Origin: Jeotgalibaca sp052266715
GTDB taxonomy: Bacteria; Bacillota; Bacilli; Lactobacillales; Aerococcaceae
Assembly (NCBI GenBank): GCA_052266715.1
Contig: JBQPRB010000002.1
Direction: 5' to 3' (one strand)
Length of the DNA stretch: 64,000 nucleotides
The translations under genes were made by a program, and so were the position numbers. The notes below the pieces were generated by a model. That model searched no databases and was not told the DNA's origin. It was given only the letters and a program-made list of their open reading frames with translations. This document shows positions 1-8,260 of the stretch, piece by piece (position 1 is the stretch's first letter; every line of letters begins with the position of its first letter).

Positions 1-160
1 AGACGGTGCCGATTGCTTCATTCTCAGTTGTTCCTTGCTCAATCAAATCGCGGTACTTTTCTTCCATACTTGCCAGCATTTCTGCCTTCAAGCGATTCAT
101 TTCTTGATTTTTGGGTAATTTTTCGAAAACAGAATCGACGTAACTGTGAATCATATTCAT
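1..160 (-). CDS. HAAS-like/DUF1700-type PadR partner protein (partial)
   Basis: Only the first 53 residues are inside the window; the gene continues past the left edge. The visible part is a soluble helical segment beginning MNMIHSYVDSVFEKLP, rich in Glu and Lys. It resembles the N-terminal helical prefix found in membrane proteins encoded directly after PadR regulators (HAAS or DUF1700/permease-prefix type). Its start ATG overlaps the TGA of the upstream PadR gene in an ATGA junction, which implies translational coupling. The function is unknown. The family call rests on the short N-terminus and the PadR context, so it is tentative. Confidence 0.5.
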   Translation of the reverse strand, partial: MNMIHSYVDSVFEKLPKNQEMNRLKAEMLASMEEKYRDLIEQGTTENEAIGTV

Positions 161-501
161 GTAAGTTCCTCCTCATATGATAAATCTATGAAATGGTTAA
201 CAATTGCCGTAACTTCTTTCCATTCAATTTTTTTTTCAGCTAATATCGCTTTTCCCAATGGCGTGATTGTGTAGTAGGTTCTAGGTTTCCCAAAAGTTTC
301 ATTTGAAGAGTAGGCCCGAATGAACTCTTTTTTTTCCAAGCGGGCAAATGCAGAATAGAGGGTTGTTTCTTTCATGGAATATTTGCCATTTGTCAGTTCT
401 TTAATGGTACTTGAAATTTGATAACCATACGAATCCTTGTTGGACAGGAGAGAAAGAATAATTAAATCGTTAAAACCTCTCATAACATCACTTGTAACCA
501 T
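157..501 (-). CDS. PadR family transcriptional regulator
   Basis: This is a 114-residue winged-helix protein. The segment LIILSLLSNKDSYGYQI (about residues 13-29) has the PadR signature of a helix followed by SYGYxI. The recognition region KETTLYSAFARLEKKEFI and a wing with PRTYYTITPLGK follow. PadR proteins usually repress their own operon and respond to small molecules or cell-envelope stress. The start is supported by GAGGTGAT just upstream. A large inverted repeat sits between this gene and the divergent hydrolase and is its likely operator. It is co-transcribed with the truncated downstream gene through a 4-bp overlap. The inducing ligand cannot be inferred. Confidence 0.88.
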   Translation of the reverse strand: MVTSDVMRGFNDLIILSLLSNKDSYGYQISSTIKELTNGKYSMKETTLYSAFARLEKKEFIRAYSSNETFGKPRTYYTITPLGKAILAEKKIEWKEVTAIVNHFIDLSYEEELT

Positions 502-517
502 CTTATCACCTCATTTT

Positions 518-571
518 ACTTCACCTGTCGTAGTAACTATACTATAGCATGTTTACTACGACAGGTAAAGT
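518..571. promoter_or_regulatory. Probable PadR operator: large inverted repeat
   Basis: The arms ACTTCACCTGTCGTAGTAA (518-536) and TTACTACGACAGGTAAAGT (553-571) are reverse complements over 19 positions with one mismatch, separated by 16 bp. The repeat covers the expected minus-strand promoter of the padR gene (TATAGT read on the minus strand lies in the spacer) and ends about 20 bp before the plus-strand promoter of ytkL. Autoregulation by PadR is inferred from position. There is no T run after either arm, so it is not a terminator. Confidence 0.7.
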
Positions 572-673
572 AATGTCTACCATATTATTGTTTGAGTTTC
601 TTTACTTTCGTGGTACGATAGAAACAGAATATAACAGTTTAAAGATACAGATGATACAGAAAGGAAGATAAAT

Positions 674-1354
674 ATGGAAATATCATGGCATGGACAGTCT
701 TGTGTCCGATTTGAGACACCAAGTGGCAAGAAAATAATTATTGATCCATTTATTACTGGTAATAAGATGAGTGATTTAAATGCGGATACTATCGAAAGCG
801 ATATCATCATTGTTACTCATGGGCACTCAGATCATGTTGGGGATACGGAAATGATAGCAAAGCGTACAAACGCATTAGTTATTTCTACTGTAGAAATTGC
901 CGATTATTTTTCTGACCGTGGGCTAAACACCCATGGGATGCAACCAGGTGGGGGCTATGAATTTGATTTTGGATATGTAAAATTGACACCTGCCATTCAT
1001 GGATCCGCATATCCAATAGGGGACAAACCCTTCACATTAGGAATTGCATCGGGTGTACTCCTTCATATTGAGGGAAAAACAATTTATCATGCAGGGGATA
1101 CAGCGTTATTTTCGGATATGAAATTGATTGGTGAAACGTACCCCATCGATGTGGCCTTTGTACCTATTGGCGACAATTACACAATGGGGCCAGTAGATGC
1201 AGCCAAGGCAGTTACTTTTTTGAATGCAAAAAAAGCTGTTCCCATCCATTACAATACTTTTCCGTTAATTGAACAAAACCCTAGCGATTTCACGTCCTTA
1301 TTATCAAAAAATCAAGGTATCATTTTACAACCAGGAGAATCAATAAAAATTTAG
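674..1354 (+). CDS. ytkL: UPF0173 metal-dependent hydrolase (YtkL-like)
   Basis: This 226-residue protein is a stand-alone metallo-beta-lactamase fold. The metal-binding motif HGHSDH is at residues 49-54. Later ligand regions PAIHGS, YHAGDT and PIHYNTFP are present, and the length is normal for the family. The physiological substrate of UPF0173 proteins is not established. A plausible promoter is TTGAGT (592-597), a 16-bp spacer and TACGAT (614-619), with AAAGGAAG as ribosome site. It is followed after 28 bp by ytoI, the same order as in Bacillus subtilis. Confidence 0.9.
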   Translation: MEISWHGQSCVRFETPSGKKIIIDPFITGNKMSDLNADTIESDIIIVTHGHSDHVGDTEMIAKRTNALVISTVEIADYFSDRGLNTHGMQPGGGYEFDFGYVKLTPAIHGSAYPIGDKPFTLGIASGVLLHIEGKTIYHAGDTALFSDMKLIGETYPIDVAFVPIGDNYTMGPVDAAKAVTFLNAKKAVPIHYNTFPLIEQNPSDFTSLLSKNQGIILQPGESIKI

Positions 1355-1382
1355 TATTATAATTTATGTGTGAGGGATCTTA

Positions 1383-2708
1383 ATGGCAACTAAACATGAA
1401 CAAATTATCCAATATATCGAATCCATGCCGGTTGGAGAAAAACTGTCAGTCCGTACTATTGCCAAGAATATGGGAATGTCGGAAGGGACAGCTTACCGAG
1501 CAATTAAAGAAGCTGAAAATAATGGTCTCGTTTCCACTATTGAAAGGGTAGGAACGATAAGGATAGAAAGAAAAAATAAAGAAAATATCGAAACGCTATC
1601 CTTTGGCCAAATCGCAAATATCATTGAAGGTGACATCTTGGGCGGCCGAAAAGGGCTGGATAAAACGTTAAGTAAATTCATTATTGGGGCTATGCAAAAA
1701 GACGCGATAGATCGCTATATAAGTCCTGGCTCTTTGATGATAGTCGGTAACCGGAATGACATTCAGCGTTATGCGCTTGAAAATGGTGCAGCAGTGCTGA
1801 TTACCGGTGGCTTCGAAACAGAACCGGAAATTGTTGCCTTGGCTGACAAATTAGAAATGCCCATTTTAAGAACGACTTATGATACCTTTACGGTAGCGAC
1901 CATGATTAACCGGGCAATGACTGATCAATTAATCAAAAAGGAAATCATGCTTGTTGGTGATATTTATACACGATTAGCAGAAACGAGATATCTAAAAATA
2001 GACGATACGATTCTGGATTATCGTAATTTAAACCATGAAAGTAAACATTCTCGTTTCCCGGTTGTCAACCACAATATGCGCCTAGTAGGCGTTATTACGG
2101 CAAAAGATATACTCGGGAAAGCAGATTCCATTACGATGGAACGTGTTATGACAAAAGATCCCATCATAGCAAAAGAACACATGAGTGTAGCAAGTATCGC
2201 TCACCGTATGATTTGGGATGGCTATGAAGTGATGCCGGTTGTTAAAGACAATTTGCAGTTGTTGGGTATTATTTCCCGTCAGGATGTCATGAAAGCCATG
2301 CAGTTAGCCCAAAGACAACCACAAGTCGGGAATACAATAGAGGATCAAATTCTGGAAGGGCTGGAAGTCAGCCATACAATGATTGAGGAAAAAGGTGTGC
2401 CGGTTTACCAATTCCAAATCACTCCCCAGATGACCAATAACTTGGGAACTGTTTCCTTCGGGGTGTTATGTGAAGTTATTTCTAGTGTAAGTAAAAAAGT
2501 TTTATTTCAGTTCCAAAAAAGAAATGCTGTAATTGAACAAATGGATGTCCATCACTTTAAAATGATTCAAATTGACGGTATTATTGACATTCACACAACT
2601 GTTTTTGAAGTGGGCAGACGCTCGTCTAAGTTGGATGTGGAAGTTTATTTAGAGAATTCGATTGTGGCTAAGGCTATAGTTGTTTGCCAAATGATGGAAC
2701 GAACATAG
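1383..2708 (+). CDS. ytoI: HTH-DRTGG-CBS-hotdog regulator (YtoI-like)
   Basis: This 441-residue protein has four recognisable parts: an N-terminal winged helix (about 1-60, with VRTIAKNMGMSEGTAYRAIK), a DRTGG domain (about 70-180), a CBS pair (about 190-310, with FPVVNHNMRLVGVITAKDIL) and a C-terminal hotdog/thioesterase-like domain (about 330-441). Family knowledge: CBS pairs bind adenine nucleotides, and DRTGG/CBS/hotdog proteins are considered ligand-sensing regulators. In B. subtilis ytoI also sits beside nrnA, and CBS proteins can sense cyclic dinucleotides or their breakdown products. The actual ligand and DNA target are unknown here. Its 3' end overlaps the upstream in-frame extension of the nrnA frame but not the TTG start preferred for nrnA. 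Confidence 0.88.
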   Translation: MATKHEQIIQYIESMPVGEKLSVRTIAKNMGMSEGTAYRAIKEAENNGLVSTIERVGTIRIERKNKENIETLSFGQIANIIEGDILGGRKGLDKTLSKFIIGAMQKDAIDRYISPGSLMIVGNRNDIQRYALENGAAVLITGGFETEPEIVALADKLEMPILRTTYDTFTVATMINRAMTDQLIKKEIMLVGDIYTRLAETRYLKIDDTILDYRNLNHESKHSRFPVVNHNMRLVGVITAKDILGKADSITMERVMTKDPIIAKEHMSVASIAHRMIWDGYEVMPVVKDNLQLLGIISRQDVMKAMQLAQRQPQVGNTIEDQILEGLEVSHTMIEEKGVPVYQFQITPQMTNNLGTVSFGVLCEVISSVSKKVLFQFQKRNAVIEQMDVHHFKMIQIDGIIDIHTTVFEVGRRSSKLDVEVYLENSIVAKAIVVCQMMERT

Positions 2709-2719
2709 GGGGAAGTTAT

Positions 2720-3676
2720 TTGATAACCGATTTATTTGAAGAAATTTACGCTAAAATTTTGGAATATGACACAATTATTATTCATCGTCATGTGCGACCA
2801 GACCCAGATGCACTTGGATCGCAATTAGGTCTCAAAGCTTTAATTACTAAAAAATTCCCTGAAAAGAAAGTTTATGCAGTGGGGACAGATGTGGAAAATT
2901 TGTCTTTTATGGGGACAATGGATCAAGTGGAAAATGAAGCTTATGAGAATGCCTTGGTTATCATTACCGATACGGCCAATCGTCCCCGCATAGACGATAA
3001 AAGATATACTAAAGGTAAATTCCTCATTAAGATAGATCATCATCCTGACGAAGATATTTATGGGGATATTAGTTTAGTAAATACCCAGGCAAGTAGCTGT
3101 AGTGAAATAATCGCTGACCTAGCCATCTCTCTAGATGCCAGATTACCCATGAATGCGGAAGCTGCTCGTTTATTTTATGGAGGGATTATCGGTGATACAG
3201 GACGATTCCTCTATCCGGCCACAACTTCCAAGACAATGCGTATCGTTTCTGAATTAATGGAATATGATTTTTCTGCTTCGGAAATGGGTCAGATGATGAA
3301 TACCAATTCCAAGAAGATTGCTAATTTATCGGGCTATGTGTTACAAAACATCGAAGTGAACGACTTGGGGGTTGCCCATGTTATTCTGACACAAGAAGCT
3401 CTGGAGCAATTTGGAGCTGACGATAGTGATACTGCACCCGTTGTGCCTCTACCGGGTACAATTGAAGGCATCGTTTGTTGGGGGATATTTGTTGAGCAAG
3501 CAACCGGAGGCTTCCGTTGCAGATTGCGTTCCAAGGGACCCGTCATTAATGAAGTGGCGAAGCGCCATGGTGGGGGAGGCCATCCTTTGGCTAGTGGAGC
3601 GAATGCTGCAGATATAGCAGAAATTGAAGAAATAATTCGTGAATTTGATGAATTAGTAGTTGCTTGGCAAAAATAA
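2720..3676 (+). CDS. nrnA: DHH/DHHA1 oligoribonuclease and pAp phosphatase NrnA
   Basis: NrnA degrades 2-5-nt RNAs and pGpG/pApA-type dinucleotides and dephosphorylates 3'-phosphoadenosine 5'-phosphate. From the chosen TTG start the protein has 318 residues, close to the family norm of about 313. Metal ligands visible are H22 and H24 in HRHVRPDPDALGS, D83 in TDT, and the DHH motif at 106-108. The C-terminal GGGGHPLASG is the DHHA1 substrate-binding glycine loop. TTG at 2720 is preferred over the ATG at 2684 because GGGGGAAG lies just upstream of it, whereas the ATG lies inside ytoI without a ribosome site. A strong terminator follows. Confidence 0.93.
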   Translation: MITDLFEEIYAKILEYDTIIIHRHVRPDPDALGSQLGLKALITKKFPEKKVYAVGTDVENLSFMGTMDQVENEAYENALVIITDTANRPRIDDKRYTKGKFLIKIDHHPDEDIYGDISLVNTQASSCSEIIADLAISLDARLPMNAEAARLFYGGIIGDTGRFLYPATTSKTMRIVSELMEYDFSASEMGQMMNTNSKKIANLSGYVLQNIEVNDLGVAHVILTQEALEQFGADDSDTAPVVPLPGTIEGIVCWGIFVEQATGGFRCRLRSKGPVINEVAKRHGGGGHPLASGANAADIAEIEEIIREFDELVVAWQK

Positions 3677-3684
3677 AGTAAATA

Positions 3685-3718
3685 ACAAAAGCGGCTTGGT
3701 TAAACCAGCCGCTTTTGT
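3685..3718. terminator. Bidirectional terminator between nrnA and zwf
   Basis: ACAAAAGCGGCT pairs with AGCCGCTTTTGT, with an additional TGGTT/AACC extension around a single-base bulge. A-rich and T-rich flanks on both sides allow it to serve the two converging genes. Confidence 0.9.
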
Positions 3719-3726
3719 CATTTAAA

Positions 3727-5220
3727 TTATTTTTTTTTGTATTTCGTTGACCAGTTAAATTCGATCCAGTCAAATCCATCCTGATGCAATAGGTCATAGC
3801 TTTCTTTGGGTCCCATTGTACCACTTGCATACTCGTAGATGTGCTCCTCATCTTGATCCCAAGCGTTACGAATGAAGTCGATAAATCTCCAGGATTGTTC
3901 AACTTCTTTCCAATGCGTAAAGTTGGTTGGATCACCATTTAAACAATCCAGTAGAAGGCGTTCATATGCCTCTGGGCTATTTGAAACGGTTTGTTCGTCA
4001 AGGATTTGATGCATCCGAATATTCTTCATTTCTGTACCTTGTCCAACGCGTTTCGTATTCAACCGCAATGAGAATCCTTCAAGAGGAGAAATGTGAATGG
4101 TCAAAATGTTTGGCTGAGCGACTTCCTCAACCCCTTCAGTAGGGAAAAGGTTCATGGAAACGTGTTTGAACTGAATGTGAATATAAGTATCTTTTTGGGA
4201 CATCCGTTTTCCAGTTCTTACATAAAAAGGCACGCCTGCCCAACGGAAATTATCAACCATAATTTTGCCTGCGACGAATGTTTCAGTACTTGATTCTGGA
4301 TTCACTTTAGGTTCATCCGTATAACCTGCTTGATCATTCCCAGCAGTGTATTGACCGCGTACAAAATTATTGATTACATCTTTTTCGTTTTCGTAAAGGC
4401 GTAAAGAGCGCAATGCTTTTATTTTTTCATTACGGATATCATTACCATTGAGGGACAATGGCGGTTCCATGACTAAAAGTGCAACAATTTGTAGAATATG
4501 ATTTTGAACCATATCTCGTAAAGCACCTGTATGGTCGTAGTAATCTCCCCGGTCTTCGACGCCAACGGTTTCAGATAAGGTAATTTGTACATTGTCGATA
4601 TACTTGTTATTCCATAACGCTTCAAAAATCATATTAGAGAAACGGACAGCGGAAATATTTTGTATCATTTCCTTGCCCAAATAGTGGTCGATACGGTAAA
4701 TTTGGTCTTCTGAGAACGAGCGGGTTAATTGCTCATTCAATTCAGTTGCTGATTTTAAGTCATGACCAAAAGGTTTTTCGATAATAAGGCGGTTGAAACC
4801 ATTCTCTGTGATTAAATGATTAGCTTTAAGCATATCTCCGATTGTTCCAAAGAACTGCGGTGCCATCGCTAAGTAAAATATACGATTACCATTGGTTTGA
4901 TATTTTTCATCTAATTGATCGGAAAGTTTCTTCAACTCGACATAATGGTCGGCATCTTTTACGTTATGGGAAATATAATAGAAGTGGGAAGTGAATGCTT
5001 TTAATTCTTCTTCATTTTCTACTACATCTTTCAAAGAATCAGCAATTACTTCATGGAAATAATCATTTGACCATTCGCGACGTGCCGTACCGATGACAGC
5101 AAAGTTATTTTTAATGAAGCCTTTTTTATAAAGATGGTATAAAGATGGATACAATTTGCGATGGGCTAAATCCCCAGTTGCACCAAATATGGTGAATAAT
5201 GCGCTGATCTCGGTATTCAT
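3727..5220 (-). CDS. zwf: Glucose-6-phosphate 1-dehydrogenase
   Basis: Zwf oxidises glucose 6-phosphate to 6-phosphogluconolactone with NADP+, opening the oxidative pentose phosphate pathway in the cytosol. The protein is 497 residues from the chosen ATG. The N-terminal dinucleotide motif FGATGDLAHRKLYPSL, the EKPFGHD motif and the active-site RIDHYLGKE with its catalytic His are all present. The start at 5220 has GAGGAGG six bases upstream; a TTG 15 bp further up would place the ribosome site inside the gene. The minus-strand promoter is TTGCAG, 17 bp, TATAAT. The next pathway enzyme, gndA, lies about 13 kb away and is not in an operon with it. Confidence 0.97.
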   Translation of the reverse strand: MNTEISALFTIFGATGDLAHRKLYPSLYHLYKKGFIKNNFAVIGTARREWSNDYFHEVIADSLKDVVENEEELKAFTSHFYYISHNVKDADHYVELKKLSDQLDEKYQTNGNRIFYLAMAPQFFGTIGDMLKANHLITENGFNRLIIEKPFGHDLKSATELNEQLTRSFSEDQIYRIDHYLGKEMIQNISAVRFSNMIFEALWNNKYIDNVQITLSETVGVEDRGDYYDHTGALRDMVQNHILQIVALLVMEPPLSLNGNDIRNEKIKALRSLRLYENEKDVINNFVRGQYTAGNDQAGYTDEPKVNPESSTETFVAGKIMVDNFRWAGVPFYVRTGKRMSQKDTYIHIQFKHVSMNLFPTEGVEEVAQPNILTIHISPLEGFSLRLNTKRVGQGTEMKNIRMHQILDEQTVSNSPEAYERLLLDCLNGDPTNFTHWKEVEQSWRFIDFIRNAWDQDEEHIYEYASGTMGPKESYDLLHQDGFDWIEFNWSTKYKKK

Positions 5221-5260
5221 GAGAAACCTCCTCAATTTAGTTAGAAATGTTCATTTATAC

Positions 5261-5307
5261 ATTATACTATTATCATTTTTTATCTGCAACAAGTTTTGTG
5301 CTATAAT
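5261..5307. promoter_or_regulatory. Divergent promoters of zwf (-) and cshB (+)
   Basis: On the minus strand TTGCAG (5289-5284), a 17-bp spacer and TATAAT (5266-5261) form a near-consensus sigma-A promoter for zwf. On the plus strand an extended -10, TGCTATAAT, ends at 5307 and serves cshB without a clear -35. The zwf -35 lies about 12 bp from the cshB -10, so polymerases at the two promoters would interfere. Confidence 0.75.
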
Positions 5308-5341
5308 GACACGTAACAACAAGAGAGACAAGAGGTGTGCA

Positions 5342-6661
5342 ATGAAATTCGAATCATATAATCTAAAGCCCTTTATATTGAAAGCAATCGAGGAGCTAGG
5401 TTTTTCGGAACCAACTGAGATTCAAAAACAAATTATTCCTATTATCCAAGCCAAAAAGAGTGTTGTAGGTAAGTCACAGACTGGTTCAGGAAAGAGCCAC
5501 AGTTTCTTAATTCCACTAGTCAATGATGTGGATGCAGCCAGCGCTGAAACACAGGTCGTCATCACAACGCCAAGCCGTGAATTAGCGGAACAACTTTATC
5601 AAGTGACAAGTCAATTGATATCCCACGCTCCTGAAGAAATTAGAATTTCGAATTTCGTGGGTGGAACAGACAAACAACGTCAAATCGCAAAATTAAAACA
5701 ACAACAAGCGCATATTGTAATTGGAACACCTGGTCGAATTTTAGATTTGATTAATGAGCAGGTTTTAAAAATCCATACTGCACAAGCTTTCGTAGTAGAT
5801 GAAGCGGATATGACTTTAGATATGGGCTTTTTACATGATGTTGACCAAATCGCTAGTCGCATGCCTAAAAAATTACAAATGCTTGTTTTTTCAGCGACAA
5901 TTCCACAAAAATTACAGCCTTTCCTAAAAAAATATATGGAAAATCCACAAGTAATCAATCTGGAACCCAAACAAGTCATCGCTCCCACAATAGCTAACTA
6001 CTTGCTAGCAACTAAGAGCGGCAACAAGATAGACGTTTTAGACCAAGCGTTATCGATTGGTCAACCATACTTCACGCTTATTTTTGCAAATACGAAGCAA
6101 AAAGTAAACGAAATTGCCCATGAGCTAAGAGGGCGCGGATATGAAGTGGCAGTTCTTCACGGTGATATTCCTGCCCGTGAGCGGAAACGTATTATGCGTC
6201 GTGTACATAATATGGAATTCCAATATATGGTTGCAACGGACCTGGCAGCTCGTGGAATTGATATCGAAGGTGTATCACATGTAGTAAACTATGAGATTCC
6301 TAAAGACACAGAATTTTTCGTGCATAGGATTGGGCGTACAGGCCGTAAAAATTTGCCTGGAACGGCAATAACACTTTATGGGCCGGACGAACTGGAAAAT
6401 GTTGAAGCATTAGAAAAAGTGGGCATTAAATTCCAGACTGTTACTATCAAAGATGGTGGTTTTGTGGAAACGGATGATCGCAGAAATCGCGATAAACGCG
6501 TATCCAAAAACCCTGAAGAAGTGGATCCACGAATCAAGGGCATGGTAAAAAAAGCCAAGAAGAATGTCAAGCCAGGTTATAAACGCCGTTTAAATGAACA
6601 AATTAAACAACAGGTTAGAAAAAACAAAGGCTCCGATGGGAACCGTAAAAAGAAACGTTAG
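5342..6661 (+). CDS. cshB: DEAD-box RNA helicase CshB-like
   Basis: This is an ATP-dependent RNA helicase of the CshB (YqfR) type, linked in Bacillus to cold growth and ribosome/mRNA remodelling. From the ATG at 5342 it has 439 residues. Motifs in order are the Q motif GFSEPTEIQ (20-28), Walker A SQTGSGKS (45-52), the Ia variant TPSREL, TPGR (129-132), DEAD (153-156), SAT, and near the C-terminus HRIGRTGR. A basic tail with many Lys and Arg follows residue 395 and probably contacts RNA. An upstream in-frame ATG would add 62 residues that overlap zwf coding and its promoter, so it is rejected. AGAGGTG precedes the chosen start. Confidence 0.94.
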   Translation: MKFESYNLKPFILKAIEELGFSEPTEIQKQIIPIIQAKKSVVGKSQTGSGKSHSFLIPLVNDVDAASAETQVVITTPSRELAEQLYQVTSQLISHAPEEIRISNFVGGTDKQRQIAKLKQQQAHIVIGTPGRILDLINEQVLKIHTAQAFVVDEADMTLDMGFLHDVDQIASRMPKKLQMLVFSATIPQKLQPFLKKYMENPQVINLEPKQVIAPTIANYLLATKSGNKIDVLDQALSIGQPYFTLIFANTKQKVNEIAHELRGRGYEVAVLHGDIPARERKRIMRRVHNMEFQYMVATDLAARGIDIEGVSHVVNYEIPKDTEFFVHRIGRTGRKNLPGTAITLYGPDELENVEALEKVGIKFQTVTIKDGGFVETDDRRNRDKRVSKNPEEVDPRIKGMVKKAKKNVKPGYKRRLNEQIKQQVRKNKGSDGNRKKKR

Positions 6662-6665
6662 TAGC

Positions 6666-6706
6666 ACAAGAGAGGGTGAGATAATAGATCTCACCCTCTC
6701 TTTTGT
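6666..6706. terminator. Bidirectional terminator, cshB / DUF1189 gene
   Basis: AGAGAGGGTGAGAT pairs with ATCTCACCCTCTCT around a short AT loop, flanked by ACAA on the left and TTTTGT on the right. It separates two converging genes. Confidence 0.92.
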
Positions 6707-6708
6707 CA

Positions 6709-7449
6709 TTATAATTTTCTGATGTGCTGGACAATTCCTTTATAGTAGATATATAAAGTGATCATGCTAATAATCGCGGTTTGAGCTGCCGGGAATATCC
6801 CTACCACATTCATTATCGTTAGGATAAGTGTTGGGATGAATGAAGCAACCAGAACTAATTTAAAATTTTGACTGAACGGCAATCTCATCTGGAATAGTAA
6901 CGAGAGAATATTAGCCATCAAAGCAATTAAAACAATTTGAAAAGCACCATCAATAATTCCGACCAAAAAACTAACAATCATAACAGGAATCAAGGTGTAT
7001 GCATTCAAAGAACCGAAATCGGTTAACATCGCTTTAAGGGTTTCTTCAGTCATTCCTTCTAGAAGGGAGTATGATAAATCGAAGTGTGTTTCAGGTGTAG
7101 CAATTCTTAAGTACGTTCTTTCCATCAAAAACGAAATAGGTGCCCGTTCAATTTCTCTTTGAACAAGCGCTTGGCTAGGTGCTTTTTCTCTGTTTATGAT
7201 GAAATTTGCACTATCAGATTTCACTACAAGCGCTTGGTTGAGGTTTTCCTGAAGTTTTAACTCGCCCCCTTCAACCATGAAGGCGGGTAATCTTTCTGAA
7301 ATAATTTGCATATCCTTGCCGATGATTTCCATACTCTGGATACTTGCTGTGGCATAGGGGATTCCTGTAATGAGTCCAAAAAGCAGGAAAATTGCAGTCG
7401 CTTTTTTTCGTGTTAGGCTCGTAATCTTCCACAGATTTTCCGGAAACAT
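6709..7449 (-). CDS. DUF1189 membrane protein (YqgB-like)
   Basis: About 246 residues with an N-terminal membrane segment (about 18-36), a soluble extracytoplasmic region of about 120 residues, and a C-terminal block of three or four hydrophobic helices (LIPVMIVSFLVGIIDGAF onward). This matches DUF1189 proteins, whose function is unknown. A B. subtilis relative (yqgB) also lies between cshB and sodA. The frame stays open upstream to a TTG at 7566, but that extension is very AT-rich and unlike the family; the ATG at 7449 matches the family N-terminus but lacks a good ribosome site. The exact start is therefore uncertain. Confidence 0.78.
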   Translation of the reverse strand: MFPENLWKITSLTRKKATAIFLLFGLITGIPYATASIQSMEIIGKDMQIISERLPAFMVEGGELKLQENLNQALVVKSDSANFIINREKAPSQALVQREIERAPISFLMERTYLRIATPETHFDLSYSLLEGMTEETLKAMLTDFGSLNAYTLIPVMIVSFLVGIIDGAFQIVLIALMANILSLLFQMRLPFSQNFKLVLVASFIPTLILTIMNVVGIFPAAQTAIISMITLYIYYKGIVQHIRKL

Positions 7450-7571
7450 AAATACATTCAGGATTATTTGAAAAATAGAAATAATAATCACACTCTTCTC
7501 TATAAAAATATAAGTATAGCTTAGCGAAAAAATAATAAAAACGCAACGCAACAAAATAGTGAGCAATTTTT

Positions 7572-7600
7572 TTGAATTCTTCGAATTCGAATGGTATCAT
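7572..7600 (+). promoter_or_regulatory. sodA promoter with palindromic spacer
   Basis: TTGAAT (7572-7577), a 17-bp spacer and TATCAT (7595-7600) make a good sigma-A promoter about 45 bp before sodA. The spacer contains the perfect 12-bp palindrome TTCGAATTCGAA (7580-7591). That is a natural place for a repressor or redox regulator to bind; the regulator is not identified. Confidence 0.7.
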
Positions 7601-7644
7601 GAACGTAATGTAATTAAAATACAACTTTTTGGGAGGAATTTTTA

Positions 7645-8253
7645 ATGGCTTTCACATTACCAGAATTACCATATGCACACAATGCACTTGTTCCACATAT
7701 CGATGAGGAAACAATGCATCTACATCACGGAAAACATCACGCTACATATGTAAGCAACGCAAACGCTGCATTGGAAAAACATCCAGAATTAGCTGACAAA
7801 TCCATTGAAGAATTATTGAGCGACTTGAATGCTGTTCCAGAAGATATCCGTACGGCTATCCGTAATAATGGTGGCGGTCATGCTAACCACACATTGTTCT
7901 GGGAAATTCTATCACCAAACGGTGGTGGCGAACCTACAGGTGAGATTAAAGATGCTATCGAAGAAGCTTTTGGTAGTTTTGATGAATTTAAATCCCAATT
8001 TGCAACTGCAGCAACTGGTCGTTTTGGATCAGGTTGGGCATGGTTAGTAGTAAATAATGGTAAGGTAGAAATTACTTCTACACCAAACCAAGACAGCCCA
8101 CTTTCAGAAGGCAAGACACCAGTTCTTGGCTTGGATGTTTGGGAGCATGCTTATTACCTAAACTACAAAAACGTTCGTGCTGACTACATTGCTGCATTCT
8201 GGAACTTGGTTAACTGGGATGAAGTTAACAAACGTTACGCTGCTGCAAAATAA
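7645..8253 (+). CDS. sodA: Superoxide dismutase, Mn/Fe family
   Basis: The enzyme dismutates superoxide to oxygen and hydrogen peroxide in the cytosol. At 202 residues it is full length. Metal ligands are visible as H27 (in MHLHHGKHH), H82 (NHTLFWE), D164 and H168 (DVWEHAYY). The GGGHANHTLFW segment resembles the manganese-type enzymes of lactic acid bacteria, although metal choice cannot be proven from sequence. GGGAGG precedes the ATG. It is a single-gene unit with its own promoter and a terminator shared with the converging yfhO. Confidence 0.97.
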   Translation: MAFTLPELPYAHNALVPHIDEETMHLHHGKHHATYVSNANAALEKHPELADKSIEELLSDLNAVPEDIRTAIRNNGGGHANHTLFWEILSPNGGGEPTGEIKDAIEEAFGSFDEFKSQFATAATGRFGSGWAWLVVNNGKVEITSTPNQDSPLSEGKTPVLGLDVWEHAYYLNYKNVRADYIAAFWNLVNWDEVNKRYAAAK

Positions 8254-8260
8254 ATTAAAT

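Noticed and set aside
3591..3938. Minus-strand frame of 115 codons overlapping nrnA and zwf ends
   Set aside because: It runs through the shared terminator and is a shadow of the zwf coding region.
5156..5341. Longer CshB reading from an upstream ATG
   Set aside because: The additional 62 residues would overlap zwf coding sequence and both promoters; a ribosome site and family-typical N-terminus are at 5342.
7271..7624. Minus-strand frame of 117 codons before sodA
   Set aside because: It overlaps the DUF1189 gene in another frame, has an aromatic-rich AT-driven composition and resembles no family. A frameshifted N-terminus for DUF1189 was considered, but the ATG at 7449 already gives a normal family start.
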